Shown here: positions 35,060 to 49,000 of the stretch, one piece after another
How the letters are laid out: each line of letters opens with the position of its first letter
How positions within the stretch are numbered: the stretch's first letter is position 1
From: Phalacrocorax aristotelis
Lineage: Eukaryota > Chordata > Aves > Suliformes > Phalacrocoracidae
Length of the DNA stretch: 64,000 nt
Assembly (NCBI RefSeq): GCF_949628215.1
Contig: NC_134283.1
Span: 10,911,638-10,975,637, forward strand
Direction: 5' to 3'
Translations under genes and position numbers: made by a program
The notes under the pieces: model-generated
What the model was told of the DNA's origin: nothing
Databases searched by the model: none
Seen by the model: the letters and a program-made list of their open reading frames with translations, nothing else

Positions 35060-35450
35060 TATGTCCAGATATGATTCTGGTTCCAGAGTTAGTTTATGCA
35101 CAGCAAGTTTTGCTATCTCTGTAGCAGCAGCAAAGCTATGTCTTACATTAAAACAACAAATCGTGGTGTTGTAATATAAAGGCGCATTTATGACTAACCA
35201 CGCCCAAAATTTGTCTGCTAAAGAGCAAGCATTGCAATTACTTCTGCACGTGGAAATGGTATATATTAATGAGACTGATCCACCCGAGAGAGCAGCATTG
35301 AAACTGGAAGTACAAAAACACACAAGCAGTTTGTTCAGGTGGTGAAAAATGTGAATGAACAGGCTACAGAAACAGCATTCAGATGTGTCCTGTTGGGCCA
35401 TCTCTGTGGGCCACTGCAAGAACAGGGTCAAGCTATAACCCAAACACTCG
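35060..35450 (+). pseudogene. Coding-like, frame-broken stretch (possible retrocopy relic)
   Basis: One + frame reads SFAISVAAAKLCLTLKQQ, a stop, then continues YKGAFMTNHAQNLSAKEQAL into a stretch with INETDPPERAALKLEVQKH. After a stop the reading continues in another frame (VVKNVNEQATETAF). Composition is protein-like and helix-rich, perhaps TPR-like, but I recognise no family. A 151-codon frame also runs on the minus strand (34988-35443), so the coding strand is not proven. No splice borders are convincing. It may be a degraded processed pseudogene or chance. Confidence 0.2.
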
Positions 35451-38400
35451 GTAGAAAAAGGGTAGAAGTATAGTAGCTGTTAAAATTTAATCAGGCTTTC
35501 AAAATTTGGTTAGAATGTTTAAGAAACCGATCTAAAGAGAAATAGAACAATTCTCTTTGTGATGTGACTGCATATGAAAGCAAAGGAGGTAGCTCATTTT
35601 ACTACAATCTAAATGAAATTCAGTATCATAATTCAGTTATCTGTTTTGGCTAACTTTTTGTGCCTACTCTGCATTTAATAGGGTGACAGACTATGTTTCA
35701 ACAAATGTGTTTTAGGAGCAAGAATGTATTCCTTTATACAGTTCCACTTAGGCAAAAGACAGATCCTCACCAGGCACCTTACTTTTTTTTTTTTTCCAAG
35801 TACATGTAGGAAACAGAAGAGTTGAACTAAACACAAGAAGGAACCATGTCAACTGTGGGCAGAAATTCTAGACTCTGTGTGTTAATCAAAGGAAGAAAAG
35901 ATAATAGTGTCTCATTGTCTGGGAACAAAGGCATCTTTCCAGATGTTTGCTTTAGGAAACAAACAGGTTGCTTTGTTCATGCCTTACAACTCAGAGCATG
36001 TGGGCAAGAGTATTTGTTTGCAATGTGATGTTAGCATTGTTTGCTCTGCGCTAAAAATACCACAGCTCTTCCAGAAAAGAGGCAGTAAAGCTACTGTTGA
36101 AATCTGGAGGTAAGAGACACAGAGGTACTGTATTCAGAGATGCTTGTCTTCACAAAAAGGTAAGAAAGTTCTGGGATTGCACCCTTTGCTACGAGTGGGT
36201 AGGGCTTCACCTGCAGGACTTCTCTTGATTTCCAGCAAGGGAAAACAAGGAAAGCGCTTTAATGAGAACTTGTACCAAAAATGTATTTCTCATGCATCTA
36301 TTGTTTAGTACAGATTATTTAGACTTTTATAGTTCTGAGTATGGAAATACTTTAAAGTAGGTAAATTTACTGTGATTCCAACCCTTATCCTGTGTGTTTG
36401 GTAGTTTGCTAATCTCCATTGCATTCACATCTGCTGAAAAGTCTATTTATGTCTGTTTCTGAAAAGGCAGCGTTCTTCCTCTGTGAGCTAAGAAAAGGTG
36501 AACACACATGAGACTGTCAGTCTAGAGAAATTCCCTAGCTCTGACTGACAGCTGGTGCACGTATTACACAGATGACTAGAACTATTCAGTTCTCGGTAAA
36601 ACGCCTACTGACTGCTTATCTGCCTCTTGCTTGCCAAATGTTAATTACACAAATGCCTGTGTCTCTGTCAAGTGTATATGTTGGGATTGTGGAGCGTTTG
36701 ACTCAATGCTAGATGTGTACTTTATCAGTCATCTGGCCTGCTGTCAGCAGAGTCCTCATTTCCACTTAGCACACCAAACTGGGGATGAGAAAAGCCTCCT
36801 AAAGATTATGTGCTTGACAATTTGCATGGGATGTACTCAAACAATGATGCTCACATTTGACACAAAGTTTTAAAATAATCTTGGAAATAAATGGATAACA
36901 CCTATGTGTAGAAGCACAGTCTGATATTGCTCTATGGTCTTTATAATTGATGGTTGTTTTGATTCTTCCCCTTTAAAGGCTAAATTACAAGGGGACTTCA
37001 GACATTGAGTTGTGTGTAGCTTGCATATCGGCATTCACATCTTTTGGTGGTGTTTCAGCCCGAAATGAAGAGAATTCAGAATTTCTCCCCTCTACCTGGC
37101 AACCTGCTGTTGACTGCAGGTTGTGTGTGTTGTTATAAGTATTCTTATTGCTTGTCTGACTCAGACTGAGTAACATAATGTTAAACCTTACATATTTGAG
37201 ATACATAAATAGTGTTTCCAGTTAAAAACAGACAACCAAGACAGTAGAAAAAGAATCAAGGTTGTGACCTGTTTTTTGGGGATCAGTCTTGAGAAATTCT
37301 TATTCCATTGGTGTCACTGAATCCACCCAAGTGTAACATGCTTGGAGACTTAGCTTGGGTATTTATAATGCCGTGAACTTAGGAAAGTTCGCCACACCAG
37401 GTTATAACTATCATCCTTTTAAGTGAGTATGTAAACTGATAAGTCAATAGTAAGATGAGTAGTAGTCTGAACCAGAGTTTGTTTACGAAGTGAATTACTG
37501 CACATTAATGGTATTAATTTAGACTGCTAGCTATTTTGCGGTAGCTCTATGTGTCCTCTTACGTCACTTCTTTAATGAAAAATGGTGCATAGTGGAATGC
37601 AAAGCCATTCACTGAACAATATAGATATCTAGCTACAGCATGGCACTGACGAGTGACTAGCTTTGACTCCAAGGGCAGCAAATAGTTACTGGGGTACAAT
37701 GCTGTTCCTTAGTTAAAAAAACTGTTGGCGGGACCTTTTGTACAGTGCTATATTGATATGACTGCTTACTTTGATTCTGGTAACAGCTTGATGAAGGAGG
37801 TCTGCACCATCTTTCATTTTAAGGGGGAGGTATGCCCTCGGCTTGGAGCATCTTTGTGCATGTGGACTGATTTTCTTTTTGAAGTGTTTGCATACAGGAG
37901 GAAGTGCAAAATAGATATTAGTATTTCCTTACCCTGGCTTAATGGTCATGTGGTAGGCAAGCCTGATAGTCACTCCTCAGCAAAGATTGTCTGCCCTAGA
38001 AGAGTTTAGCAAAAGAGGTTTCTTCCACTGTAATTTCTAACTTTCAGATTTTATAAAACTAATAAAAATGAGAGAAATCTGGTATATGACACTGCAGCTC
38101 CTCTCTGATAATGGCTGCATCTCTCTTAAGCTTTGATACTTAGCAGTATTTTAGTATGTTTTCTGACAAGTGTCAGAATTAAAAATCACTGCTGAATTTC
38201 TAAGGTGAAGGAAGATAACTTCCTCCTACCCAAAACAGCTCACTGTTTTACTATATATTTTTACGTTGCCTATATTCTTGTTGACAGTGTAAGATATGAC
38301 TCTCTATCAACTTTAGTTGAGCCTGTTTTCTGTTGTTTTCGCAAATAAAGCAGTTCTGGCAGATACAGGACAACAAGATACATACTCTTCCATGGTCTGC

Positions 38401-39599
38401 TCCCTGTAGTCAGACCTGACTATGGAGACCTGAAAAAGGCAAAGGAGAAATCTGCTAAAGCATAGGGACATACATACACAGATATATGCATATACATTGT
38501 ATATATCCAAAAAGCGTAGTAACTTTTTGATCCTTTTGTTTTCTTTTGTCCTTCTCATTTTAGTGTTTACAGGAAAAGCTTTCCATGGGAGGTTATAGTT
38601 TCTCTTTCAGGATTTGAAATGGTCGAATGCTAAAAGGAGAGGGAGATTATGTACAGAGGTGGGAGGGAACAATTTGCTAGTTAGATTAACATCCATGAAT
38701 AAATTCACTAGCATGCCTCAGGGGGGAAGGTCTAAAGGACTGAATTTTTACTTAATGACCAGTGGATATTAGCATCAGTGAGCAGCTAAAATGAATAGGT
38801 ATATGAACCTCTGTATTCAGCTGTAGCAATCTCTGCCCAGGCTTTGAATCTAATCTGGTCAGATTTTCAATCCTTTCAAAGTAATTGTGGAATGAATTGC
38901 ATTCAGTAGTCTTAAAAGGCATACCTTGAGTAGACCCTGCAAAATAGGACAAGTTGGAATCATGCTACTTTCAGCCTCAGGCAGCCTTAATGCACTGGTA
39001 TTTAGGACCATATTTATTTACAGAAGAAGTAAGGTCCTATTCACAGGCTTCTTGTGAAATTAACTTTTACAATTATTTCCAATATTAGTAAAGTGTCCAT
39101 AACATTGATTTTATTTTTCCCTTGTACTTCTATTGCACAGACTGGCTGTTAAGTCATATTCTTCAGAAAGGGAACATGAGCAAGAAACTTCAATGAAAAA
39201 AGGCATTAAACTGAGAGCTGAGGATCTGTTCCAGTTTTTCTGATGAGCCATGGGTTTGTTTATGCCATACTTCTTTACCTTCCCGCTATTTGTCTGTCCT
39301 AAATAATGTACAGAAACTGCTGCCTTTGTTCTACATCTGCATAGTGCCAAGTACAAGGCCTAGACACTTTCTGAACTGCAGGCATTAAATAATAGTAAAC
39401 CACACCTGTACAGCTACTAAATCTGCAGGCAAGCTGAAAGCAAACTTTCAGTCTCATAGAACTGAAGTAGTGCTGAAATGAAACCTCATAAAAGTAATAA
39501 TTTCTGCCACAGTTTAAAGAAGTATTTGTTGGATATCATCAAGTTAGGCAACCAACAGGTTTCAGTCATAAAGTAACTTCTTTAACTCTGTAGGCTGAT

Positions 39600-40075
39600 G
39601 TGGGTCTTTGCCAGCTGAATTTGTGGCCTCCAGCCTTGCAGGTTTTCAAATCTTGCTAGGCAATCTGTTACTTTTTTTAACCACCCTTGTTATAAAGAAT
39701 ATTTTTCTTATGCCTTTGCCTTGTTGCAACTTGTGAATACTGCTTTTTGTGTTTTTGTGGCATCCCTTTGAGAATAGTCTCTTGTTGGCTTTTCTAGAAG
39801 CCCCACCTTTAGGTAGCAGAAGGCAGCACTTAAATTCCCTTTGGCCTTTTCTTCTCCAGGCTGAACAAACCCCATTCCCTTGCACACTACATGTTCAAGC
39901 CCTCTGCCACCCTTGTGGCTCTCCACTGTACTGTCTGCAGTGGAGAGAGCTGGGACACCCAAAAATGGACACAGTATTCCAGATGTGGCCCCTCGCATGG
40001 CCTCTTCTCTCTCTTAAAGTTATCCTTCCAGAGTGTCTACTTGTTTCTGTCTCCTGGTACTATGTTTTCCTAGCT
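39600..40075 (-). mobile_element. CR1 retrotransposon fragment, reverse-transcriptase C-terminal region
   Basis: Read on the minus strand, the segment follows the CR1 ORF2 end: a CCAGAGCTGG-like block, 'TTCAGCCTGGAGAAGA' and 'TACCTGAAGGG' equivalents, and a translated stretch GIRKIFFITRVVKKSNRLPS that parallels the DIRKKFFTVRVVRHWNRLP of CR1. Many frameshifts and substitutions are present, so it is inactive. The edges are approximate, and the 3' octamer tail is missing. Confidence 0.88.
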
Positions 40076-40079
40076 AAAA

Positions 40080-43000
40080 GTTGATTTGATAGTCTGGGCT
40101 AGTATTTAATCAGCTGCAAATGACGCTGTCACAAAAACTGTGATCCTTGTTTGAAAAAAATCTTACCAGTGATATTAAGATTTTAAAGGACCAGAAAATT
40201 AAATTGCCTTCCAGATCCTGTATGTACTGTGGTAAACTAGGTGTAATCTAGCAAGCATTTCTTAAGCTATAGAGCACTTAGTAGCAGTAGTCATTTTCTT
40301 GAGATTTGGCTCTCATTACAATAATAAGTATCAGAACTATAATTCACTAGAACATTGATAGCAATGACTAAATCAGGTGGTGCTGCCAAAGTTTTACTGT
40401 TCTGTTATCAGCTGTACTAAACTGTTGTGAAGTTAAGTATCAAGAGCTCTGCTTACACAGTAGCTTCTAGTGCTGTTTATGGCTGGCAGAGTTGTATTAG
40501 AGGTAAATTATGGCTTTTAAAAATACGTTTGTATGAGGACATCTTCAGTCTGCACTATGAATAAATAGTGAACTTCTATCTGCCAATGGGTGAATTTGGC
40601 ATCTGCCATTAGTGCCACATTCTCTTATTAAAATAAATAAATATATTTTTATATATACTCTCCAGGTCATTAAATGAGAAAATAAAATTAAGTCTTCCCA
40701 TCGTTACATTTCAATTCTAGTTAATTAAATTAAAAATTATTGTTTTCAGCTACTTTAAGTATCAAACTACCAGACATCTTAGAATTCCTTGAAGGGACAA
40801 GTCCTTAATAACACAGCAATGCTTTGGAAAACCTCATGTGATAGCACAGTCTCCATTTTTTAGGTCAGCTGTTTCTCTAGTGAGTAAAAATACCCAGTAG
40901 AATGAACATATTTCCCTATCTTTAAGAAAAGCCACAAGTACTCTGACAGCACCCAAGCTGTGTGCAAAAGTAGTCATGTAGGCTAAAGATCATGAAAGTT
41001 TCTCCAAGCCTCTGTGCCAAAAATAGCAAATGTTTGGTATCTGAAATCAAAGGGTTGCTATAAAAAGACGCCTCTAAGCCTGTGGAGTATCCATGTCATT
41101 CGTCAGGCAAGTTTATTTTTGGCATGAGCGTTGACACTGCCACTTACAATCAAGGCAGATAGAAAGTTACTGAACTGTGAGCTCCAGGAGCAATGCCGCA
41201 CGAAGAGCACTGTGACTCTCACGTGAGGAAAGCCAGGGAACGTTACTGTCAGAGCGCTTTGTGTCTTAGAGAAGAAATAATAATTATATAACACAGAATT
41301 ATATCGTTCTTAGTGAAGTCTTCTAAGATCTGCATTTCCCAGAACATCTCAAAGGTCCTACATGTGGTGACCTTTTCTGTAGGCCAGAAGGGCCAGATGC
41401 TGCATTGTTTATCAGTCAGCGATGGTTGTTTAAGTGTCGGAAGACATGTTCATTGCCCAAGAGCGGAGTTTGAAGGCTCTCTGCTATCCCAGCCTTTTTT
41501 AACCCCCATACTTGAACTCTGGTACAGTTGGGGGTTTTTGAGAGTTGAAGTAGAAAGCTGTGTTTCCAAAAAAACTTTGTATCTGTCCACTTATTTGGTC
41601 CTCAGTGCCATTGTATTTGAGGATTTTGCAATCTCACCCTCAAGAACCCTTGCAAATATTTTCAGGCAGCAAACTGAAGCATAGACGAGCCAATAGCTTG
41701 TTCAAGGTCACAGAGAAATCTCCGATGGAGCAGGATGTGAAAGCAAGTTTCCTAAGTGTGGCTGACCTCTGCAGGACTTCCAACTTCTGACAAAGGGTAT
41801 CCTTTAGTAGAAGACTTTATTCTGACAGATAGGCTGAGTCAATTTATTTTGCTGGACTTCAGTGCAGTTGTATCCAAATGCTGTCTTCTGGTCAGAATGT
41901 GCTGCAACTGGCAAGATGCCATACCAGTGTGCTGGGGAAGAAAACATAACACTGACAGAGCAGAGTGCAGGCTGGCAGCTCAGCCAGCTGTTCTTCCTGA
42001 GCACTGCTGCCTGCTTTAAAGTGCATGCGCTGCCTGGCAGTATTTGCCTGGGTAGAAAAGGACGCTTGGTGACACCTAGTCTCTAATTTGCACAGATCTA
42101 GTACAAGGTAGGATCTAGGCCTTAGTCCTTTTCCTATTAATTGAAACTAATAAATTATCCAGCTTCAAATTCCATTTTCTTGCTAAGGCGGAGAAAGCGG
42201 AGAGTCCTCAATGCACAGCAAATAGGCAAAAACCGGCTGATGATGTCACAGTAAACATTTTGTATTGCATATTATCTGCATATGTTCTGCTTTCAGGATA
42301 CATAGTTTACTATAACATTTGCTAAGTTTCATAACTTAGTTTTATACACATTTTTGGATTCTCAGAGGGATCTGTGTCCCCTCATTCATTTATTGAAGCT
42401 ATATTCAGCTTTTGCAGATGGTAATGACTAACTCTGCTCTTGCTTTTCTTTTTTTCCTCAAGTTTTTTTTTTTTTTAAAAAGAGTCTTCCCTAAAATAAA
42501 GCTTTCCCTGGTTACCATTCTTTTCTGATCCTCACAAGCACGCCATATCACATATTTTTCCATTGGATAAACTGTGATGTGTTATTTAATACATCTTTTC
42601 AGGATATATAGTTTGGTCTGGGTTGGCAGCAGAATTTGAAGAGCCTCCTGTGATTACATAGACAGCCTGGGAGTTTTGCAAAGATCTTCAGTGGTTGTCT
42701 GTGTTCAATTTCTACCTCACTGTTTCTGGCAGCTTTTCTACCATGCACAGACACTTTCTACAGGATAGACACTAAGGAAAATGTCAGAAAAATGATAAGA
42801 AACAAAGTTGTGTGGGACTTGCCTCTTTCCCACAGATTATTAGAAGTAGAGACATAGCTCTCTGACCAGGTCCTAACTTTCTGCAGGGTTCTGTTTCTAT
42901 TTAGGGTCAGACTTCTATTGCTTCTGTTTCTCTGGGTTACATAAAATCTTTTTTAGACATTGAAAATATTTGCATCCAATCCTTGCATATATTACTCTGT

Positions 43001-46000
43001 GTTTGCCTCCAGCCTTGTTGTTATTGTCTTTAAAATTATGTAAAAAGCTCAGTTTTCTTCCTTAAAAGTGGTTAAACAGACTAAAATAAATCTTGTGTGA
43101 ATACAGCCTGCTTCTAGTGCAAATGTGAAGCAACTCTACCAAAGTTAGTGAATTAAATTAATTCAAAATCAATTTACTCAAGGCAAAATTAGACTTTGAA
43201 TACTGCTGACAAAAAATTTTCTGTTACAAGTTGGTAATACAAATCTCTTTCTGCACAAACACTGAAAAATTTAAATAAGTGTAAAACCAATACCATTAAT
43301 TTGTCCCTGAATTCTTGTAAAATGAAACCCCTGCCAAGTTTCCAGGGAATGTGTTTGATAAGGACTGGGCATCCTTGTGACCTTACTAAATACTCTCCTA
43401 GTGTGGGAATATATCTTACACACTGTGCCCAGTAAGAATAGTAACATTGCTAACTTTGTAACAGATAGCTAAAAACAGACTACTTCACACCTTGTGAAAA
43501 TTATTCCAGTATCTAGTGGATGATGTGTGAAAACTCATGTGTGAGACCGGAGGTTTGATTTAAAAATGAAACGGTATGAGAAGAGTGAGATCAAATGATG
43601 ACTCTTGGGTAATTCAAACTGTCTAATCTGGCTCCTTTCTGACTCTAAAGGTTTACATTGCAGCTCAGCCCATTGATGATGAATAATTGGATAGACAACT
43701 GAGAAGCTCACATCACCATAGTTTGTTGTTGTGAAAATAACATTTCAGAGATTAAAATTCCAGTGTCACAAATAGTATAGGTGATATCATTAAACAAAAA
43801 TACCAGAAAAATGTCCTTCCACATTATGTTGGGATCTAGAAATACCCCACTTTCTTCTCTCCCCTCTTCCCAGTTATTTCATATTTTAATGGACTGAAAA
43901 ACTGCAGAACCTGATATGTAGGTACAGAGGCCTGATTAGTGTGTTAACAATGGCAACAGCTTTATTAGTTTGTTACAAAACTTTGTTTACCCCCAGTTTC
44001 TAAAGCAAGCAAAAAAAGTGGTTTTGAGGGTAAGCTATTTAATTCTAGTTATAGAATTACTCTGCTTTGTAACGAATTAAACACACTTAATAACATTTTA
44101 CAGCTAAGTCAAGGTATATTGCTAATTTAACCTATTATTGAAGATAACTTCCTCTGTAGGTGTATTTTGTTGTTAGACTGCAAAATTCACTTTGTACAGG
44201 GCTTGGCAATTGCATAGTAAACTAAAAATATATTGAAAGAGCACAGTTTGTTCTTGCATTCATTAGCTATCCAGCAAACCTGTTAACAGAGCTTAGAGTG
44301 AATCTGCTGTCTAAAATAGACAGGGACATCCAACCAAGACATCCATTTTTTAAATTAGTAAAATTTGTGAATTCTGCCAGAACGTACTGGCATGAAAATT
44401 GTCATTTTTTAAGAGGCTTGACCCAAAGCTATGTCTGTATTTGATATTTCAGTGAAAACCTGCGATGACTCAGTGATAATAAACTTTGTAGTAGAATTAT
44501 GAATCTTCTTTGTTTTTGACTAAGCTCAGCCAAATTTTCAAAATGGCTATTATTGAGTCTGACTTTCAGAAATTCCTGGTTCACATTTTAGGAGTGATAA
44601 GTAATTTGAAAATTCAGAATAAGCTTTGTCAGTTGGCCTATTTCAAAGCATGAGTACGTTAAGTTTATATGACGTAAAAGTTGAGGGAAAAGAAATAGAT
44701 GGAAGTGTTTACAGGGTATTTGCACTGAAAACAGGTATGTTCAGTGCTATATGTATTTTACTTTTATATCTGCATGGCTCTCCTGCTATGTTGCTTTTCT
44801 TGTGGATTTTGAAGTTTTTTAATGTCACTGAAATTTTTTAAGATCGATCTTTATTATTTGGTACTCTCAACAGGAAAATTTAAGAAATTTGTAATGTTTA
44901 CATCACAAAACAAACTTTCACTGAAAATTCCTATCTGATGGCTGATAGTGTATTTTGTCACAAATTTGGTAGGAAATTGACATTAAAGTGTTAGAATTCA
45001 GATATTCTTGTCCTAAAGCATTCACATTCTAAAATGTTCCCTCATATTTCCTAAAATACATATGCTGTCAAACATCAGAAAAATCTCACTTCCACATCAA
45101 GTGAACTTTTTACCCTGGCTTTTCAGGCTTTTTAATGCAATTACTATTTTGCTTTTTTAAAAGATAAAATTTATCAAAATTATTTGGCAAACAAAATAAA
45201 ATTAACTGGAACTACTCTTCATTACTATACAGTATCTTTCCAAATTTACTCCAGCTTTTCTGTGGATATAACTGCAAGATGCTCGTTCTGCTAACAATGG
45301 GATTTTAAAAATATTGCTTGATATACTCCATGCTATGCAGATATAATTTTCAACTAGAGTCTGCAGTGTTCTGGGAATCCTTGCATAATCTGGAATGCGC
45401 TATAAATAGAATGTGCGCTCAATGGAAGGAAAGCGTGACTTCTTTTGTAACTATATGCTTGCCACAGATCCAGTCTCCATCCAAAGTCAAACAGCTCGTC
45501 AGGGCTGCCAAGTTGTCAGTTAGGCAGAGAAAGCTCTTGCAATGTGCAAGGTGACTTTTCAGACAAAAGGGAGTGGGGGAGGAATGAGATTTCCCTTCTG
45601 CTGAGTAACTGGTTTCAATCCTTTTACTAGGCTGTTTATATCTTCAGTTTGAGATACGCTCCCACAGTGAGATCAGACTGACTGTTCAAGAAGGTCTGTG
45701 AGACACTGTCCCGAGTTATGGTCTCTGTTGGGTCCCTGTTAGTACCAGCAGGTCTACCACTGAAAAGAGCTGAACCTTTGTAACATATCGAGTAATAAGG
45801 ACATAATAAATGAGCAGTTGCACCTTCACCCTATTTCTGTGTGCCATTCACAGCCACTGATTTGACAGGAGAAGTGTTTCTGTTTTCACAGGAAGGAGCA
45901 ATGTGGAGACCGCTACAGCCCTCTTAGCCACCGGTTCCTAAAAGGACATGCAGCTCCCAGCAAGTAAGACTCCATTCCTCTCCAGGCTTCTCATTCAAGT

Positions 46001-49000
46001 CTTGCCAGACCTGGTGGCAGGAACAGGGAGAGGAGGCAACAGCAGTGCAAGAATCAGTGTCCAAGTCCAGATTTCTGTCTGGTTGGTTGCTTGTTTGTTT
46101 ACTCTTTATTTTTTTATGTGCCAATGTTCAAAGGGCATTTTGGAGGAAGAAGGTGGCTCTTTTTCACTTTCTCAGATCTGTGATCTCATCATGTTTTCTG
46201 TATTCCTTAGGTCTGTTCTTTTGAATCTTTCTGAATCCATACAAATAACTTGCTTTTGCTGTCACTATGGGAAGCTCTGAAATACAAATCTGTTTTGTGT
46301 CTTTCTACTCACTCTGTCTGTGAAAGTCAATTCCTTCTTCTCATTCTCTTCTGTGAATGCTCCTCAGTCAGGTCATCAAATAATTGCAAAGCCTTTATTC
46401 CCAATAAGCTGAAATGTAAAAAATCAGTCTTTCTCACCTAATTTCCCCAAAATTCCAACGTATCAAAAGACCTAATCTTAAACATTGCTGAAGTATAAAT
46501 CAAATTGGAGGATGATATGGAGATGGACAAACAAAAACTCATTCACATATCCTGGCTTTCTGAATGTGTCACTGAAATGACTGAATTTTGAAACTAAGAA
46601 AAGAGCAGGAGGAGGTCGTTTTGGGTATCTGTCATCCTCACTGAATGAGGCAAAATGTTACTTTGTAGCTAAACCATTACTACAAAGCAGCCCCTCTTGA
46701 TGACTTAAGAAGTTATGGTGAGATCACCACAGCAGAGGGAATCCTTGTGGGCCTGAAATTTATGTTGCAGCCCCAGCGCACCCTTTTCTTTTCTGCCAGG
46801 AAAATTTTGTGTGGCTGCACCACTTGTCTTAACTATTTCTATTTTTAATAGGCCTCTTGAGTTTACTGGCAGTTGGTATTACTGAAAGCAGACCTTATCC
46901 AACTGCACCCTATGCTTGGGTGCATTTGGGCACATGTCCAACTCGAGAGGGAAAATAAGACCTTTTTTGCAAAACTGCTCAGACGTGAGCTAGACTACAC
47001 CAGCATTCTGGAATCATGTTACAAGATACGTGCAAACTCCAAAAATGCATTTGCAAACAGTTTCTAGACATATGGTTGTAATTTGGAGGAATTTTGGTAT
47101 TTTTCATAGCTCAGTGTTGTTTTGATCACAGATAATCAGCCACCAATTTCAAATGAATCCTGTAAAAATCCCACCTCTAGAAAGAAGAGCTCTTATGTAA
47201 AGCACAATTCTAAGCTACTAGGCAAGAGTCATTAGAATGAAAGAGGTATAAAAATTTGCCTCTTAAGCGAGTATGATTTACAATTTATCAAAAATAAATC
47301 ACAGAAATACTTCACTACTTTGAAGGTTTGGAAGGCCCAAGAAACATTTGTAGAGCACTAGCCTAATGTACTGAGCTCTTCAGTCTGAACTGTCAGCCCT
47401 ATTCTTTAGGTCTAGTCTGTTCAAAATCCTAGTGATGTTGCGTTATGCCAATTTGTGTGGTCTTAAAGTTAGCATAAAATATGCCCTCAAACAAACTATG
47501 TTATTGAAACCTCTTATTATTCTTTTCTTACTAATTCCAGTAAGAATTTGCATAAAATTGCAAAAGAATTGCATAAAATACGCCATTTGCATTAAAAAAA
47601 TTATCAGATTGGGACTCTAGCCTCAGAAACATTTCTTCTTTTTGCTTTTAATTAGTGACTAGGAGGATTACTGTTTTTTACTCATTGGTGTAATGCTTTG
47701 AATTTGATCCAAAGTAACAAGGAAGAAAGATGTGAGGGGTATTAAAACAGAATTTGGGGGTTCAGCTGAACTCAGAAAAGAAAAATACCTTAAGTGCTGA
47801 AGGGCTTTTTTCACATTTTCAGTTCCCTTGGCTTTTCTGGAACCTCATATATGGGCATAACACTTCACACAGCTGGACCTTCCCAGTGCATCTTCTTTGA
47901 TTAGCTCATGCTCTTTCGGAAGTCTCACAGTCCATTGAGAGGCAGTAAAATATTCCCCACAGTACAAAAGAGGCAGGCTGAGGTACTGAGAAAGGAAATT
48001 CTGTGGTTGAGTGCAGTATACCTCAGCTGCCCAGACTCGCATTCTACCTACAAGATCTGAAACAAGATTGGAAAGGCTTGTGAGAGCCCCTGGCATACTG
48101 CATATCGCATTGAATCACATAAGGAATAACGCTTTCCTGTGAGGCTGAAGAGGAAGAAATGTGACATTAATGTGCAGTTTGGGTCATTCAGGAGATTAGT
48201 AAAAATACACCATAAAACTGTTAAACTCTAAGAAGAGCCAATAACAAAGTCTGTTTAAATTTATGAAAGCAAATTACTAGGTAGGACACAAATGCTAATT
48301 GTAAGAAGCATTTTTGAAGGGTCCAGTAAAAATAGCAGACAACAGGCACTTACTTGTTTGAGACTTGCTAGTGTCAGGCACTATTCAGTTTTTATACCTA
48401 ACCATCCGTTTTCTTTGGACTTTTAATCTGTTTTACCAAAATATCCAGGAAAGGTAAAAAAATTAAAAAAGGCCATGAGCTGGATCCAGTAAATCTTCAC
48501 TAGGCCTTCCCACGGTATACACTGAACATCTCCCTTCCATCTGTCTTTTGCCATTGCCTCTGGAAAAACCTACAGACAGCAGAAACATCTTACACTCTGG
48601 AGGCTGCTGTCTCTGGAGTTTGTTAGACAGGGTGCTCTCTTTGAGGACAGTGACTTCAATCACTGGATATTCTCAGCCAAGGAAAGACATGAGGCTATTG
48701 ATCCTCTCCCTGATTTGCCTTCTGAGAGAAGGAGGAATCAGTTGAAGTCCTAGGATAACTCCACTGAACTCAGAGAAGTTATAATCATAGCAGGTTTAGT
48801 CCATTGAGAATATAGTCTCCATCATTAAATACCCAATCAGTCAATCAAATGGTGATAACTACTCCCTTTGCCTGCTTCCTATGCTCTCTGCTTATGCCCC
48901 TGCTTTTTCCTTCTCTTCACAGAAAACCTGAGGTTATTTATTTTCTGTTTATTTACTTAAAGCTCCATGCTAAAGCAGATTTTTTACTTTCTGATAGTAC

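Larger units (their letters stand above)
27248..39595. other. Intergenic, no gene supported
   Basis: Twelve kb without a supportable exon. It contains palindromes at 27302-27326 and 34848-34870, a 24-bp tandem duplication at 29070-29117, a G/T-rich tract at 31801-31960 and a coding-like broken stretch at about 35060-35450. Other open frames lack domains and splice borders. Confidence 0.55.

Noticed and set aside
39646..40084. Three overlapping open frames of 79-111 codons
   Set aside because: All lie in the CR1 fragment; the minus-strand one is decayed CR1 reverse-transcriptase coding, not a host gene.
41313..41684. 123-codon open frame
   Set aside because: No domain and no splice borders, and its 3' end runs into a MIR-like fragment.
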